From contig NZ_JACRSU010000004.1 of assembly GCF_014384785.1 (NCBI RefSeq), forward strand, positions 62,001 to 126,000: a stretch of DNA of 64,000 nt. Direction: 5' to 3'. The translations under genes were made by a program, and so were the position numbers. Below are positions 42,454 to 52,356 of the stretch, in pieces; position 1 is the first letter of the stretch, and every line of letters begins with the position of its first letter. The notes beneath the pieces are model-generated. The model worked only from the letters and a program-made list of their open reading frames with translations. It did no database searches and was not told the origin of the DNA. The DNA is from Congzhengia minquanensis (GTDB lineage Bacteria > Bacillota > Clostridia > UBA1381 > UBA9506).

Positions 42454-43782
42454 TTGGACGAAAAGGAAAAATACGATAGCCGCAAAGAAGAATTGACAGG
42501 CGGCGAACCGTTCCATGCAGATTTAGGACAGACAGAAGAAAATCGTGAAACACCCAGCCCGGGCGAATTAGAAGCCCAGGAAAAGATGGAAAACATTTTT
42601 AAAAGCGTTTCGCAAAACAGGCCGGAACCGGAAACCGCAACTCAGCCAGGGCCGGCTCCGGAAGATGAGGACGAAGCCGAACCTGAAAGCAATCAGGCCG
42701 AAATTGAGCTGATGACGGTGAGAAAGCCCACCTCCCAGCAGAAAAGGGCCATAGAACGAAAAAGACAGGCAGCAAAAAAACGGAAAAACAAGCGGCTTGC
42801 GCTGAAAATATTCTTTGCGGCGCTGATTGTGGCAGTTGTTGTGGCGGGCGGATATTTTTATGCAGACTATATGCCCGGCGGCCAGAACGGCGAAGTGGTG
42901 GTTACCATCCCCGAGGGCGCAGGAACCGTACAGATAGCAAAAATTTTAAACAAAAATGGATTGGTAAATTCAAAGGGCTTTTACCGACTAATGTCCAAAG
43001 TCCGCGGCGTGGATGGAAAATATAACTTTGGCAAATTTAAGCTAAACAAAAACGCAGGATATGAGGACATTTTTAAAGCTCTGACCCAGTCCGGCGTGAA
43101 TGTGGATGCGGTGAAGATTACCATTCCGGAGGGGTATGAAATTTATAAAATTGCCGACACCCTGGCAGAAAAGGGATTAATCGACAAGGACAAGTTCTAC
43201 TATTTGGTGGATTACGGCGATTTTGACTATGATTTCGTAAAGGACATTCCGGAGCGGGACAACCGCCTTGAGGGGTATTTGTTCCCCAGCACCTATGAGT
43301 TTACAGCAGGGGACGAGTATGGAATTATAAATGAAATGCTGGCCCAGTTCGACAAGGTGTACGAAAAATACAAAGGCCGCGCTAAAGAAATGAACATGAC
43401 CATGGACGAAGCGGTGACGCTGGCGTCTATCATTGAGCGCGAGGCGCTGGGGGATGAGGATAGGAAGCTGGTTTCAAGCGTGTTCCACAACAGGATGGAC
43501 AGCTCAAACTACCCTTACCTGCAGTCCTGCGCAACAGTGCAGTATGTTTTAAAGGAGCGCAAGCCGGTGCTTTCAGTTGAGGACACAAAAATTGACAGCC
43601 CCTATAACACCTATATTAACAAGGGCCTGCCCATAGGGCCCATTGCATCACCGGGGGAAAAATCCATTGAGGCAGCGCTGTATCCTGAAGAAACGGATTA
43701 TTTGTTCTTTGTTTTGGGCAGCGACAACAAACACCATTTTTCTAAGACCTATGAAGAACACATGCAAAATAAAAACGGCTGA
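42454..43782 (+). CDS. mltG: Endolytic murein transglycosylase MltG
   Basis: MltG cleaves nascent glycan strands at the outer face of the membrane to set their length. The 442-residue product has a long acidic, disordered cytoplasmic tail (to about residue 108), a membrane helix (IFFAALIVAVVVAGGYFYA), a LysM-like segment (VVTIPEGAGTVQIAKIL) and the YceG domain with catalytic Glu in LASIIEREA and the PYLQSCATVQYVL motif. The start is TTG at 42454, nine bases after AAAGGAA; a GTG at 42445 touches that site. It is last in the tsaC operon. Confidence 0.93.
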   Translation: MDEKEKYDSRKEELTGGEPFHADLGQTEENRETPSPGELEAQEKMENIFKSVSQNRPEPETATQPGPAPEDEDEAEPESNQAEIELMTVRKPTSQQKRAIERKRQAAKKRKNKRLALKIFFAALIVAVVVAGGYFYADYMPGGQNGEVVVTIPEGAGTVQIAKILNKNGLVNSKGFYRLMSKVRGVDGKYNFGKFKLNKNAGYEDIFKALTQSGVNVDAVKITIPEGYEIYKIADTLAEKGLIDKDKFYYLVDYGDFDYDFVKDIPERDNRLEGYLFPSTYEFTAGDEYGIINEMLAQFDKVYEKYKGRAKEMNMTMDEAVTLASIIEREALGDEDRKLVSSVFHNRMDSSNYPYLQSCATVQYVLKERKPVLSVEDTKIDSPYNTYINKGLPIGPIASPGEKSIEAALYPEETDYLFFVLGSDNKHHFSKTYEEHMQNKNG

Positions 43783-43792
43783 TTGGCCGCAA

Positions 43793-43831
43793 ACAAAAGA
43801 CGCCCGCCGATTTTCGGCGGGCGTCTTTTGT
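43793..43831. terminator. Bidirectional terminator
   Basis: An 18-bp perfect stem (ACAAAAGACGCCCGCCGA and complement) with a three-base loop lies between the convergent mltG and alpha-mannosidase genes and provides a U-run on both strands. Confidence 0.92.
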
Positions 43832-46800
43832 TATTTTATTTTTAATGTTACAATTTCAAAGGGTTTCACTTCAAAAGAAACGGTGTTATCCGCTACAGCT
43901 AACGTGCCTTGTTCCGTTTCCATTAAATCGCACACAAAAGCCTCTGCAGCAGGAAAACCAAAGGTGAGACAAACCGTTTCACGGCGGTTGCCGTGCTCGT
44001 AAAGCCGAATGATGATCCCGTCGTCGTCTTCTGCCTTTTTCACTGTTTCAATAATAACATTTTCACTGTTTACGGAAACCAATGAAAATTCCTCCGGCAG
44101 ACTGCCGCTTTGGGCAGTTATTTCACGGCATACAGGTTTTGCATTGAGTTTGTAGCTCTCCTGCACGGTATGGCTTTCAGAAAGCGAACAGTTGTGCGGA
44201 AGCAGGGAATATGTAAATTCGTGGTGCCCCTTGTCCGCCACTGGATTGGGCTCTGTGGGAGAGCGCAACAGCGTGATGGTGATATCGGAACCGTTGGCGC
44301 CGTAGCCATATTTGCAGTCGTTTAAAATGCTGACGCCATAGTTCTCTTCTGAAACGTCCATCCATTTCTGGGCGCATACCTCAAACCGCGCATCGTCCCA
44401 GCTGGTGTTGGTGTGGGTGGGGCGCTTCACGCTGCCATACTGAATTTCGTAGGTGGCCTCGTTTGCGTGAAGGTCAAAAGGAAATTCCGCTTTTAACATC
44501 ATGTGTTCTTCGTTCCAGTCGGCAGAAGTTACAAAATCAATCCGCTCCTCCTCATTATAGAGAAAAATCGTCTGGCAGATGGTGGATTTTCCAAACCGTT
44601 TTGTAAATTTTAAACCTGCCCGGGCACCCTCGCAGATAATTTCCGGCGAAAGCACCTCATCTGCGCCATAGGTTTTGTCTTCATAATATTTGCTGATTTC
44701 CCACGCGTCATAGCAGAAGGGGAAATCTTCGTGGAAGTTAAACCGGTTTAGCTTGCAGCCTGCCTTCACCAGCTCCCGTCCGGCGCGTTTGTCAACGAAC
44801 GAAATAATGTCGCCGTTTTCAAAGGTAATGGTGTAATATTGGTTGCTGATGGAGTTTTCGGTAACGGAAACCGTGCAGGGTTCCTCTTTTGCCGCAACCA
44901 CTTTCCAGCCGAAAGGCGGAATGTTGTACACGGTCTGTTGTCTGCCGCCAAGGTCCACCGTGCCGCTGAACGCAAAGGAGTGGGGGTTATACACAAGAAC
45001 TCCGCTTTTCGTGCTGTTAATGTTCGCACAAAGAGCATCCATGGCAGTGCTAGAGAGGGTTTTCGCCGTGCTTAAAATCGTTTCATACTGTTGTTTCGAG
45101 TCCTCATACACCTCGCGGATGGAGGAGCCGGGAATAATATCGTGGAACTGGTTTAAGCAGATGATTTCCCAGGCGTTGTAAATTTCTTTTCCCGGATAAG
45201 ACGCGCCCGTCAGCTTCATGGCTGTCGCAGCCAGCGCCTCTGTTTGGCGGTATAAAAATTCCGACCGGCGGTTATAGTTTTTGTTGGCCGCCATGGTGGT
45301 GTAGGTTCCCCGGTGAAACTCTAAGTATAGCTCGCCGCACCATCTTGGCGTTCTGCCTGTTTCCTCCGCATTTTGGTCAAAGCTTTTTTTCACCCTGTCT
45401 AAAAACGCTCCGGCGGTGTCGGTTTTGGTTTTGGGAATACCCGGCAGACCAAAGGAAAGCCGCCGCTGATATTCTAACATTTCCCTGGTGGGGCCGCCGC
45501 CCCCGTCGCCATAGCCATAGGTGATGCAGGCTTCGCTGCTGTAACCCTTGTGTTCAAAGCGTTTCCAGGTGCCCAGCACCATGGAAGGCGTAATTGTACC
45601 CACATATGTTGAATAATTTTCCGGTTGGCTGTTTGCGTGTTCCGTATTCTGCGCCGTAATAAAGTATGTGAAGATTTCCGTTCCGTCAATGCCTTCCCAC
45701 ATAAATGCGTCATAGGGCATGCGGTTGGTGTCGTTCCAGCTGATTTTTGAGGTGACAAACGTTTCAATGCCGCTTTTTTTCATAATCTGCGGCAGTGCTG
45801 CGCTGTAGCCGAACACGTCCGGCAGCCAGACGATTTTGCTGTCAACTCCAAATTCCTCTTTCATAAACCGTTTTCCTAAAAGGAGCTGGCGCACTAAGCT
45901 CTCGCCGCCGGTAATGTTGCAGTCGGCCTCCAGCCACATGCCGCCTTCCGGCTCAAACCGTCCCTCGGCAATGCGTTGTTTCATTTTTTCATAAACCGCC
46001 GGCGCATGTTCTTTCACATATTGATAAAGCTGGGGCTGGGAAGACATGAATTTATATTCCGGATACTCCTCCATCAGTTTCAGCACCGTGGCAAAGCTTC
46101 TCTGGGCTTTTTCCACCGTTTGCGCCAGCCTCCACTGCCAGGCCACGTCAATGTGGGTGTGGCCGATACAGGAGATGGTAACGCCGTCGTCTTTTCCGCA
46201 AACGCCGTTATAAAAGGAGTCGGCAAGATAGGCGGATGCCGCCTGAACGCTTTGATAAAATGCCGGCGCAGCAAGATCGCGCATGTCGAGTTTGCGCACG
46301 GCGTTGTCTAACGCACGCATTATGGTTATGTTGGTCAGGCTGTCAACGTCATAAAGTTTTGCAGCCTCAAAGGGCACCTTTATGTCGTAATACAGCGCTT
46401 CCACCGCGGTGTTTTTTACGATAATTCTGGGAATAAAGCGAACGGTGTCGCCGGAAAGACCTGCATAAAAGTAGCCATATGCTTCATAGTCTGTGTTGGG
46501 GGCAACCTTCACTTCTGTGTGGTTGGTGTCCAACCCCTGAACAATTTCGCCGTTTAAAAACAAAAGCATTTGCGGATTTACCGCGTCCCACTGGCCCTCT
46601 CTGCCCGTTTGAAAGGAGAGATAAACCGCCTCCTCCGGCGAAAGTTCAGGCGTTTTCAGCGAAAAATGGAACCAGTAGTGACGGTCGTGGCAGACAAATT
46701 CCGTATTGTCCTCCATCTGCTTCCACTCTGCCCCTTCAGGCGGCAGATTATCTTTCGTGTAACCGCTTTCGGTATATGTAACATTTTTAATTTTTTGCGA

Positions 46801-46881
46801 ACTGACAACAAGTTTTTCTTCTAAAACCGAAATAATTTTATTGATTTTTTTCACCAGCAATGCATCTGAAAAATGTTCCAT
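43831..46881 (-). CDS. Alpha-mannosidase, glycoside hydrolase family 38
   Basis: The 1016-residue enzyme hydrolyses alpha-mannosides. The zinc site is in CIGHTHIDVAW (His-x-Asp), the catalytic nucleophile Asp in VWLPDVFGYSAALPQI, and the helical middle domain is followed by the long beta-sandwich C-terminal region. No signal peptide is seen, so it likely works in the cytoplasm on imported mannosides. ATG 46881 is seven bases after AAGGAG; an in-frame TTG at 46887 is too close to it. It lies 19 bases after recA on the same strand, but a functional link is doubtful. Confidence 0.95.
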   Translation of the reverse strand: MEHFSDALLVKKINKIISVLEEKLVVSSQKIKNVTYTESGYTKDNLPPEGAEWKQMEDNTEFVCHDRHYWFHFSLKTPELSPEEAVYLSFQTGREGQWDAVNPQMLLFLNGEIVQGLDTNHTEVKVAPNTDYEAYGYFYAGLSGDTVRFIPRIIVKNTAVEALYYDIKVPFEAAKLYDVDSLTNITIMRALDNAVRKLDMRDLAAPAFYQSVQAASAYLADSFYNGVCGKDDGVTISCIGHTHIDVAWQWRLAQTVEKAQRSFATVLKLMEEYPEYKFMSSQPQLYQYVKEHAPAVYEKMKQRIAEGRFEPEGGMWLEADCNITGGESLVRQLLLGKRFMKEEFGVDSKIVWLPDVFGYSAALPQIMKKSGIETFVTSKISWNDTNRMPYDAFMWEGIDGTEIFTYFITAQNTEHANSQPENYSTYVGTITPSMVLGTWKRFEHKGYSSEACITYGYGDGGGGPTREMLEYQRRLSFGLPGIPKTKTDTAGAFLDRVKKSFDQNAEETGRTPRWCGELYLEFHRGTYTTMAANKNYNRRSEFLYRQTEALAATAMKLTGASYPGKEIYNAWEIICLNQFHDIIPGSSIREVYEDSKQQYETILSTAKTLSSTAMDALCANINSTKSGVLVYNPHSFAFSGTVDLGGRQQTVYNIPPFGWKVVAAKEEPCTVSVTENSISNQYYTITFENGDIISFVDKRAGRELVKAGCKLNRFNFHEDFPFCYDAWEISKYYEDKTYGADEVLSPEIICEGARAGLKFTKRFGKSTICQTIFLYNEEERIDFVTSADWNEEHMMLKAEFPFDLHANEATYEIQYGSVKRPTHTNTSWDDARFEVCAQKWMDVSEENYGVSILNDCKYGYGANGSDITITLLRSPTEPNPVADKGHHEFTYSLLPHNCSLSESHTVQESYKLNAKPVCREITAQSGSLPEEFSLVSVNSENVIIETVKKAEDDDGIIIRLYEHGNRRETVCLTFGFPAAEAFVCDLMETEQGTLAVADNTVSFEVKPFEIVTLKIK

Positions 46882-46899
46882 AAACAATCTCCTTTTGTT

Positions 46900-47973
46900 T
46901 TATTCCTCAATGGGGGCGCTGTCTGCTTTTGCCTCATCTGATTCTGTTTCGTCATTATCAAAAAGAATATCGCGGATTTCAGACTCAACTTTATCCCGGA
47001 CCTCCGGGTTATCCCGCAAATATTTTTTCGCATTTTCCCTGCCCTGGCCGATTCTGTCCTCTCCGTAATTATACCAGGTGCCGCTTTTGGAAATTACGCC
47101 GGCGGCCACGCCGATGTCCAAGATACAGCCCTCTTTGGAAATCCCCTCGCCATACATAATGTCGAACTCCGCTTCCTTAAACGGGGGGGCAACCTTGTTT
47201 TTCACAACCTTTGCCTTTGTTCTGGCGCCGATCACCTCTGTGCCCTGTTTTATAAGCTCTTGTTTTCTGATGTCGAGCCGAACACTGGCGTAAAATTTCA
47301 GCGCCCGTCCGCCGGTGGTCACCTCGGGATTGCCGTAGACCACACCAACTTTTTCGCGCAGCTGGTTAATAAAAATCGCAATGGTGTTAGTGCGGTTGAT
47401 TACGCCTGCCAGCTTGCGGAGAGCCTGGCTCATAAGCCTCGCGTGCAGGCCTACGTGGGAGTCGCCCATTTCGCCTTCAATTTCCGACTTCGGAACCAGC
47501 GCGGCAACTGAGTCGATTACAATAACGTCAATGGCGTTGCTTCGCACCAGCATTTCCGCAATTTCTAAAGCCTGTTCTCCTGTGTCCGGCTGAGAAACGA
47601 TTAGGTCTTCAACATTCACCCCCAGCTTTTGTGCATAAACCGGGTCTAACGCGTGCTCCGCATCTACAAAGGCCACCTCGCCGCCCCGCTTCTGCGCCTC
47701 GGCAATCACATGGAGCGCAACGGTGGTTTTACCGGAGGATTCCGGCCCGTAAATCTCCACAATTCTGCCCTTTGGCAGGCCGCCGATTCCTAAGGCAATG
47801 TCTAAGCTTAACGCCCCTGTGGGCAGCGACTCAACATTTAAATGCTGTTTGTCGCCCAGTTTCATCACCGCGCCTTTGCCATAGCTTTTTTCAATTTGCA
47901 AAAGCGCCATTTCAATGGCTTCTTTCTTATCTTTTGAAATTCCAATTTCTTTGCTTTGCGTTGTTTTTGCCAA
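46900..47973 (-). CDS. recA: Recombinase RecA
   Basis: RecA forms filaments on single-stranded DNA, drives homologous recombination and triggers LexA cleavage. The 357-residue product has Walker A GPESSGKT (residues 76-83), the [14 protein letters not shown] segment, the Walker [22 protein letters not shown] and the L2 loop [20 protein letters not shown], and an acidic C-terminal tail. The start is TTG at 47973: AAGGAGG is eight bases before it and [11 protein letters not shown] fits the family, while an in-frame ATG-type start at 48039 lies in the cinA end. cinA-recA linkage is classic. Confidence 0.97.
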   Translation of the reverse strand: MAKTTQSKEIGISKDKKEAIEMALLQIEKSYGKGAVMKLGDKQHLNVESLPTGALSLDIALGIGGLPKGRIVEIYGPESSGKTTVALHVIAEAQKRGGEVAFVDAEHALDPVYAQKLGVNVEDLIVSQPDTGEQALEIAEMLVRSNAIDVIVIDSVAALVPKSEIEGEMGDSHVGLHARLMSQALRKLAGVINRTNTIAIFINQLREKVGVVYGNPEVTTGGRALKFYASVRLDIRKQELIKQGTEVIGARTKAKVVKNKVAPPFKEAEFDIMYGEGISKEGCILDIGVAAGVISKSGTWYNYGEDRIGQGRENAKKYLRDNPEVRDKVESEIRDILFDNDETESDEAKADSAPIEE

Positions 47974-48035
47974 TTGATATTCCTCCTTAAAGAACATTTG
48001 TTCGATATTCATTATAACCGTTTCTTTTTCCTTTG

Positions 48036-49262
48036 TCAAGACGAAATATTCAGTCTTTTTCTCAGTTCGTCAAAGGCGTTCAGCACCGTCATAAAACGGA
48101 CGCGATCCCTGTTTCCTTTCAGCTCGCATTTTCTTACGCTGGTTTCGCCGTCTACGCAAACGCCAATGTAAACCAGCCCCACGGGTTTGTCTTTTGTTCC
48201 TCCGCCGGGGCCGGCAATTCCGGTGGCGGAAATGCCGATTTTAGCATTGGTTCTGTTGCATACGCCCTCTGCCATTGCCCTTGCGGTTTCCGCGCTTACG
48301 GCTCCGAAAGATTTTAAAATCTTACCGGGCACGCCCAGATTTTTTTCCTTCGCGTCGTTGCTGTAGGTTACAAACCCCTCGCAAAAAATGTCCGACACGC
48401 CGGGAATGTCGCCAATGGCGGCGGCAATCATACCTGCCGTGCAAGATTCCGCCGTGGCAACGGTGAGGCGGTTGTCAATCAAATATTGCACAACTTTTGT
48501 TTTTAAATCTGTTTCGCCTGTGCCGTAGACAAAATCGCCGAACCGGGAGCGGATTTCCTCTGCCGCCGGCGCAATGAGCCCGGCGCAGGCCGCTTCGCTT
48601 TCCGCCCTGGCCGTGATGCGCAGGGTTACGTCGCCGTTTTTCACATAAGGGGCAACGGTGGGATTGTCACAGACGGCCAAATCGCGCACCGTTTCACCCA
48701 CCTGCGCCTCGCCAATGCCGAACAGCCGAATGGTTTCAGAAACAATCACACAATTTGTTTTTTGTTTTAGCACCGGCAGACAAAAGTTTAAAAACATGGG
48801 CTCCAGTTCCGCCGGCGGGCCGGGCAGCAAAATCAGCATTTTTTCGTCTTTTTCCATTACAATGCCGGGAGCGGTTCCGTTGTCGTTGGTTAAAATATAC
48901 GCGTCCTCCGGCACATATGCCTGCTTTTTATTGGTTTCTGGTGCATTTTTTGAAATGCGTGACAAAATTTTATCATAAATTTCCTGATGAAAAATTAAAT
49001 TTTGTCCGAAAACCTCAGCCGCTGTTTCTTTGGTAATATCGTCGTCAGTCGGCCCCAATCCGCCGGACAGAATCATGATGTCTGCCCGTTTCAGGGCGGC
49101 GTTGAGCGCATCTTTTAACCGCCCGGCGTTGTCGCCCACCACGGTCTGCGCATATACGCCAATTCCCAGCTGCGCCAGTTCCTTTGACAAAAACTGGGCG
49201 TTTGTGTTTAAAATGTCTCCTAACAGGAGCTCTGTTCCCACTGCAATAATTTCTGCCGTCAT
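48036..49262 (-). CDS. cinA: CinA family nicotinamide-nucleotide amidohydrolase
   Basis: CinA proteins combine an N-terminal MoaB-like/ADP-ribose pyrophosphatase (COG1058) domain with a C-terminal nicotinamide mononucleotide deamidase domain (COG1546), for pyridine nucleotide recycling; in competent bacteria cinA is linked to recA. The 408-residue product starts [20 protein letters not shown], has [15 protein letters not shown], and in the C-terminal half [21 protein letters not shown] and [21 protein letters not shown] 49262 was chosen over 49307 because it matches the family start. The 62-base gap to recA suggests cotranscription. Confidence 0.96.
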   Translation of the reverse strand: MTAEIIAVGTELLLGDILNTNAQFLSKELAQLGIGVYAQTVVGDNAGRLKDALNAALKRADIMILSGGLGPTDDDITKETAAEVFGQNLIFHQEIYDKILSRISKNAPETNKKQAYVPEDAYILTNDNGTAPGIVMEKDEKMLILLPGPPAELEPMFLNFCLPVLKQKTNCVIVSETIRLFGIGEAQVGETVRDLAVCDNPTVAPYVKNGDVTLRITARAESEAACAGLIAPAAEEIRSRFGDFVYGTGETDLKTKVVQYLIDNRLTVATAESCTAGMIAAAIGDIPGVSDIFCEGFVTYSNDAKEKNLGVPGKILKSFGAVSAETARAMAEGVCNRTNAKIGISATGIAGPGGGTKDKPVGLVYIGVCVDGETSVRKCELKGNRDRVRFMTVLNAFDELRKRLNISS

Positions 49263-49294
49263 GGTTTCACCTGCATATTCTAAAAGGATAATAA

Positions 49295-49326
49295 ACCGGA
49301 CCGGCACACGAAAAAGCCGGTCCGGT
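49295..49326 (-). terminator. Possible terminator after the small membrane protein gene
   Basis: ACCGGACCGGC and GCCGGTCCGGT form an 11-bp stem with a ten-base loop, followed on the minus strand by TTATTATC. It lies six bases after the stop at 49332 and within the cinA upstream region, so cinA may need its own promoter or read-through. Confidence 0.65.
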
Positions 49327-49331
49327 ATGTA

Positions 49332-49832
49332 TTAAATATTAATGTTTCTGGGATTATATTTTTTCATATTTAAAAGAAGTTTTTCCGGCGGCTGAAAATA
49401 AAGGTCTGTTTTTTCGCCGCGGTCTGAAAACGTAACCACATATTTTCCCGGGCGTTTTTCGTCATAAACGGCGTCAACCACCTTGTTCTGCGAGTCGCGT
49501 TTTTCCTTCACAGGGCCCATATACTCAATTTTTCTGCAGGGCACGGATATCAGCTTTGCCCGGCGGGCGCGGCCCTTAATTACGTCAATGTCTAAAACGC
49601 CGTTGGTAAAAATATATTCATATTCCAGTGAAAAATTGCGCCCGAAAATAACTGTTCCGTAAATCGCCGCCGCTACTAAAATGGGCATGGCGGAAATAAA
49701 CGCCCGCTTTACAAACAGGCTGAAATAAATGATGGCAAAGCACACTGCTGCGCAGGCCAGAATCAGTCCGGCACGCTTTAAATTGTCAGACATGCTTTTC
49801 TTTTTCACTAAATATTCGCAGAACAAATCCAT
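49332..49832 (-). CDS. Small membrane protein of unknown function (DUF6106-like)
   Basis: The 166-residue product starts MDLFCEYLVKKKSMSDNLKR, has two adjacent membrane helices (about residues 22-63, AGLILACAAVCFAIIYFSLF and AFISAMPILVAAAIYGTVIF) and a cytoplasmic beta-rich C-terminal domain beginning FSLEYEYIFTNGVLDIDVIKGRARRA, reminiscent of PH-like membrane-associated domains. Family recognition as DUF6106 is tentative. It sits between fau and cinA in a run of minus-strand genes. No function is assigned. Confidence 0.75.
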   Translation of the reverse strand: MDLFCEYLVKKKSMSDNLKRAGLILACAAVCFAIIYFSLFVKRAFISAMPILVAAAIYGTVIFGRNFSLEYEYIFTNGVLDIDVIKGRARRAKLISVPCRKIEYMGPVKEKRDSQNKVVDAVYDEKRPGKYVVTFSDRGEKTDLYFQPPEKLLLNMKKYNPRNINI

Positions 49833-49859
49833 TTATCGTTTGCCGCCTTTCTATGTACC

Positions 49860-50402
49860 TTAAAATGCATACAATGCTTCTTCTGTAATAATAACGTTAA
49901 GAGGAATATCTGTAGGTTCTTCTTGAAAGTCTGTTTTCAGCAGACCATAAAACAGCCCGCAGGTAACCGCGCCTGTGCGGAGCAGAAACCGGTCGTAATA
50001 TCCCCCGCCGTAGCCAAGCCTGTGCCCGCGGCTGTTAAAGCCGCAGCCGGGCACAAGAACTAAATCAATTTGTTCCGGCGGCACAAACGCTGTTCCAAAA
50101 GGCTCTAAAATGCCCATTTTTGACGGCTTCAGCTCCGCAAACGAGCGGAACAAATAAGCGTCCATTTGCCCTTCGCCCCGGCACACTGGTGCGCAGACGG
50201 TTTTTCCCCCGGCAAGCATGACGGTAGCCAGGTTCAAGGTGTCCGGCTCGCCGTTGTAGGAAAGATAGGTCATCACCGTTTTTGCATTTTTGTAAAACGG
50301 CTGGGCAAAAAGCGTTTGGCAAATGGCCTTATCGAAAGCCGCTTTGTTTTCTATCAGCGCACGCTTTTTCAGGTTTTCCGCCCGAAGCTGCTGTTTTGTC
50401 AT
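49860..50402 (-). CDS. 5-formyltetrahydrofolate cyclo-ligase
   Basis: This enzyme converts 5-formyl-THF to 5,10-methenyl-THF with ATP, returning the stored folate to the one-carbon pool. The 180-residue product has the family features MTKQQLRAENLKKRALI, KTVMTYLSYNGEPDT, LVLVPGCGFNSRGHRLGYGGGYYDRFL (the phosphate/folate-site glycine-rich motif) and the late NVIITEE. GGGGGA precedes the ATG at 50402, which overlaps the upstream ymdB stop by four bases. It is the fourth gene of the transcript led by folT and its THF riboswitch. Confidence 0.94.
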   Translation of the reverse strand: MTKQQLRAENLKKRALIENKAAFDKAICQTLFAQPFYKNAKTVMTYLSYNGEPDTLNLATVMLAGGKTVCAPVCRGEGQMDAYLFRSFAELKPSKMGILEPFGTAFVPPEQIDLVLVPGCGFNSRGHRLGYGGGYYDRFLLRTGAVTCGLFYGLLKTDFQEEPTDIPLNVIITEEALYAF

Positions 50403-51181
50403 ATCGTTTCCCCCGGCAGAACGGAAAAAATTTCGCCTCCCGTGCATTTTCCGGTGGTTTCGTCCACGGTAAACACCGCTCCGTCAATTCTTGCAGGGGA
50501 GTCCGCCAGCTCAAACCGCCTGGGTATGCAGCCAACAAACCGGTCAATCACAATTTCCTTGTCTACCCCCAAACAGGAGTGGTGCGGGCCGGACATGCCA
50601 ATATCGGTGACATATCCCGTACCCCTTGGCAGCACCTGAATGTCAGAGGTCTGCACATGGGTGTGGGTTCCGAACACTACGCTGGCCTTCCCGTCTAAAT
50701 AAAAACCCATGGCCCGCTTTTCGCTGGTGGCCTCTGCATGAAAGTCGACAATTTTAATGTCCGCTTTCATTTCCGACAGCGCCTTGTTCAGCGCTCTGAA
50801 CGGACAGTCCACATTTTCTAAATAGATTCTGCCCAGCGCGTTAAAAACGCCAATCCGAACACCGTTTTTTTCTACCGTGCAAAAGCCGCGCCCCACAGTT
50901 TCAGGGGGATAGTTAATTGGCCGGATAATGTTTTGGTTGTGCTGCAAAAGTGCCGGCGCGTCCTTTTGGCGAAAGGTGTGGTTGCCCAGGGTTAAAACGT
51001 CCGCCCCGGCGTGAAGCAGCATTTCGGCCTTTCTTCTGGAAATACCGTTGGCGCTGCAGGCGTTTTCTCCGTTTACAACACAAAAATCTGCCGCATATTT
51101 TTCCTTAATTTCGCCCAAACGCTCACAGACGGCTGCTGTTCCGCTGTCGCCCACCACGTCGCCGATTGTTAAAATTTTCAT
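50399..51181 (-). CDS. ymdB: YmdB-type metallophosphoesterase (TIGR00282)
   Basis: YmdB proteins are dinuclear-metal phosphodiesterases that cleave 2',3'-cyclic nucleotides and affect development in Bacillus. The 260-residue product has the metal-ligand motifs ILTIGDVVGDSG (Asp8), CVVNGENACSANGIS (Glu, Asn), LTLGNHTFRQKD, IVDFHAEATSEKRAMG and VFGTHTHVQTSD. It starts at ATG 51181, 12 bases after the desulfurase stop, and is coupled by ATGA overlap to the cyclo-ligase gene. Confidence 0.93.
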   Translation of the reverse strand: MKILTIGDVVGDSGTAAVCERLGEIKEKYAADFCVVNGENACSANGISRRKAEMLLHAGADVLTLGNHTFRQKDAPALLQHNQNIIRPINYPPETVGRGFCTVEKNGVRIGVFNALGRIYLENVDCPFRALNKALSEMKADIKIVDFHAEATSEKRAMGFYLDGKASVVFGTHTHVQTSDIQVLPRGTGYVTDIGMSGPHHSCLGVDKEIVIDRFVGCIPRRFELADSPARIDGAVFTVDETTGKCTGGEIFSVLPGETI

Positions 51182-51192
51182 GAAACGAACTC

Positions 51193-52341
51193 CTAATTTC
51201 TTGTAAATTTGGAAAGGGCGGCCGCTTCTTCCTTCAAGACGGTGCAGAATGTGTCGATGTCCTGCTCGGTGCTGAATGCGCCTGTGCTCACCCGAATGGT
51301 TTCTTCAATCCTTTTTTTATCATACCCCATTGCCGCCAAAACATGCGACGGCGCCGGCCTGTTAGAGGAGCAGGCGGAGCCGGCGGAAATGCATATCCCG
51401 TGGGCCTCCAATGCGTGCAGCAGTACCTCTGCCCGCACATTGTTCACACGGAGGCTGATGATATGGGGCGCATAGTTTCCCTCTGCATTGTTCACAAAAA
51501 ACGCCGCATCGCCTGCAAGCTGCGCAATCAGTCTGTGTTTTAAACGGGCAAGGTGCGCATGTTTTTCTTTCCTGTTCTGCACCGTCAGCTCCAGTGCTTT
51601 TGCAAAACCGCAAATACCGGGGGTGTTCAGCGTGCCGGAACGCAAGTCCATCTGCTGGTGTCCGCCTAAAATCATAGGCTTAACACGCACTCTTTTGGAA
51701 CAATAAAAACCACCCACGCCCTTGGGGCCGTTAATTTTGTGCCCGCTGAAAGACAGCATGTCCACGCCGAGCCTGCCGACGTCGATATCCGCGTTGCCCA
51801 TGGCCTGCACACAGTCCGCATGAAAAAGAATGTCAGAGTTTGCTTGTTTTATTTTTTTTGCAATTTCTGAAATTGGCTGAACTGCTCCGGTTTCATTATT
51901 TACATACATAACGGAAACGAGTTTTGTGTTTTCCCGAATGGCGCTGGCTACCTCGTCTGGATGAACAAAACCGTTTTCGTCCGTTCCGATGTAGGTGACT
52001 TCCGCACCCAGCCCCTCCAGAAAGCGAATCGGCTCTAAAACCGACGGGTGTTCAATCTTTGTGGTGATGATGTGCGGTCTGCGCTTTATGGCGTTTTGAA
52101 GCGTTCCGAAAAAGGCTAAGTTGTTGCTCTCGGTCCCTCCCGAAGTGAACAAAAAGGTGCCGTCCTTTGCACCGACAGCTTCCATAGCGGTTTTGGCCGC
52201 CGCGTTAATTTTCTTTTCGGCAAGGTATCCTGCGGTGTGCATGGAGGAGGGATTGGCAAAAAATTCCTTGTTTATTGCTTCTGTTTCGTGTATCACTTCG
52301 TCAAAGGGCCGCGTGGTGGCCGCATTGTCCAAATAAATCAT
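51193..52341 (-). CDS. Cysteine desulfurase (NifS/IscS family)
   Basis: This PLP enzyme takes sulfur from cysteine for Fe-S clusters or tRNA thiolation. The 382-residue product starts MIYLDNAATTRPFDEV, has the cofactor histidine in LFHADCVQAMG, the PLP lysine in LSFSGHKINGPKGVGG and the persulfide cysteine in CISAGSACSSNRPAPSHVL. ATG 52341 was preferred to a GTG at 52350 because it gives the family start. No thiI or iscU gene follows, so the acceptor is not identified. It lies 15 bases after folT. Confidence 0.94.
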   Translation of the reverse strand: MIYLDNAATTRPFDEVIHETEAINKEFFANPSSMHTAGYLAEKKINAAAKTAMEAVGAKDGTFLFTSGGTESNNLAFFGTLQNAIKRRPHIITTKIEHPSVLEPIRFLEGLGAEVTYIGTDENGFVHPDEVASAIRENTKLVSVMYVNNETGAVQPISEIAKKIKQANSDILFHADCVQAMGNADIDVGRLGVDMLSFSGHKINGPKGVGGFYCSKRVRVKPMILGGHQQMDLRSGTLNTPGICGFAKALELTVQNRKEKHAHLARLKHRLIAQLAGDAAFFVNNAEGNYAPHIISLRVNNVRAEVLLHALEAHGICISAGSACSSNRPAPSHVLAAMGYDKKRIEETIRVSTGAFSTEQDIDTFCTVLKEEAAALSKFTRN

Positions 52342-52356
52342 TCGTTTCACCCAATG

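Noticed and set aside
45474..45767. 97-codon frame on the same strand as, and inside, the GH38 gene
   Set aside because: Alternative frame within a well-supported enzyme domain; no ribosome binding site.
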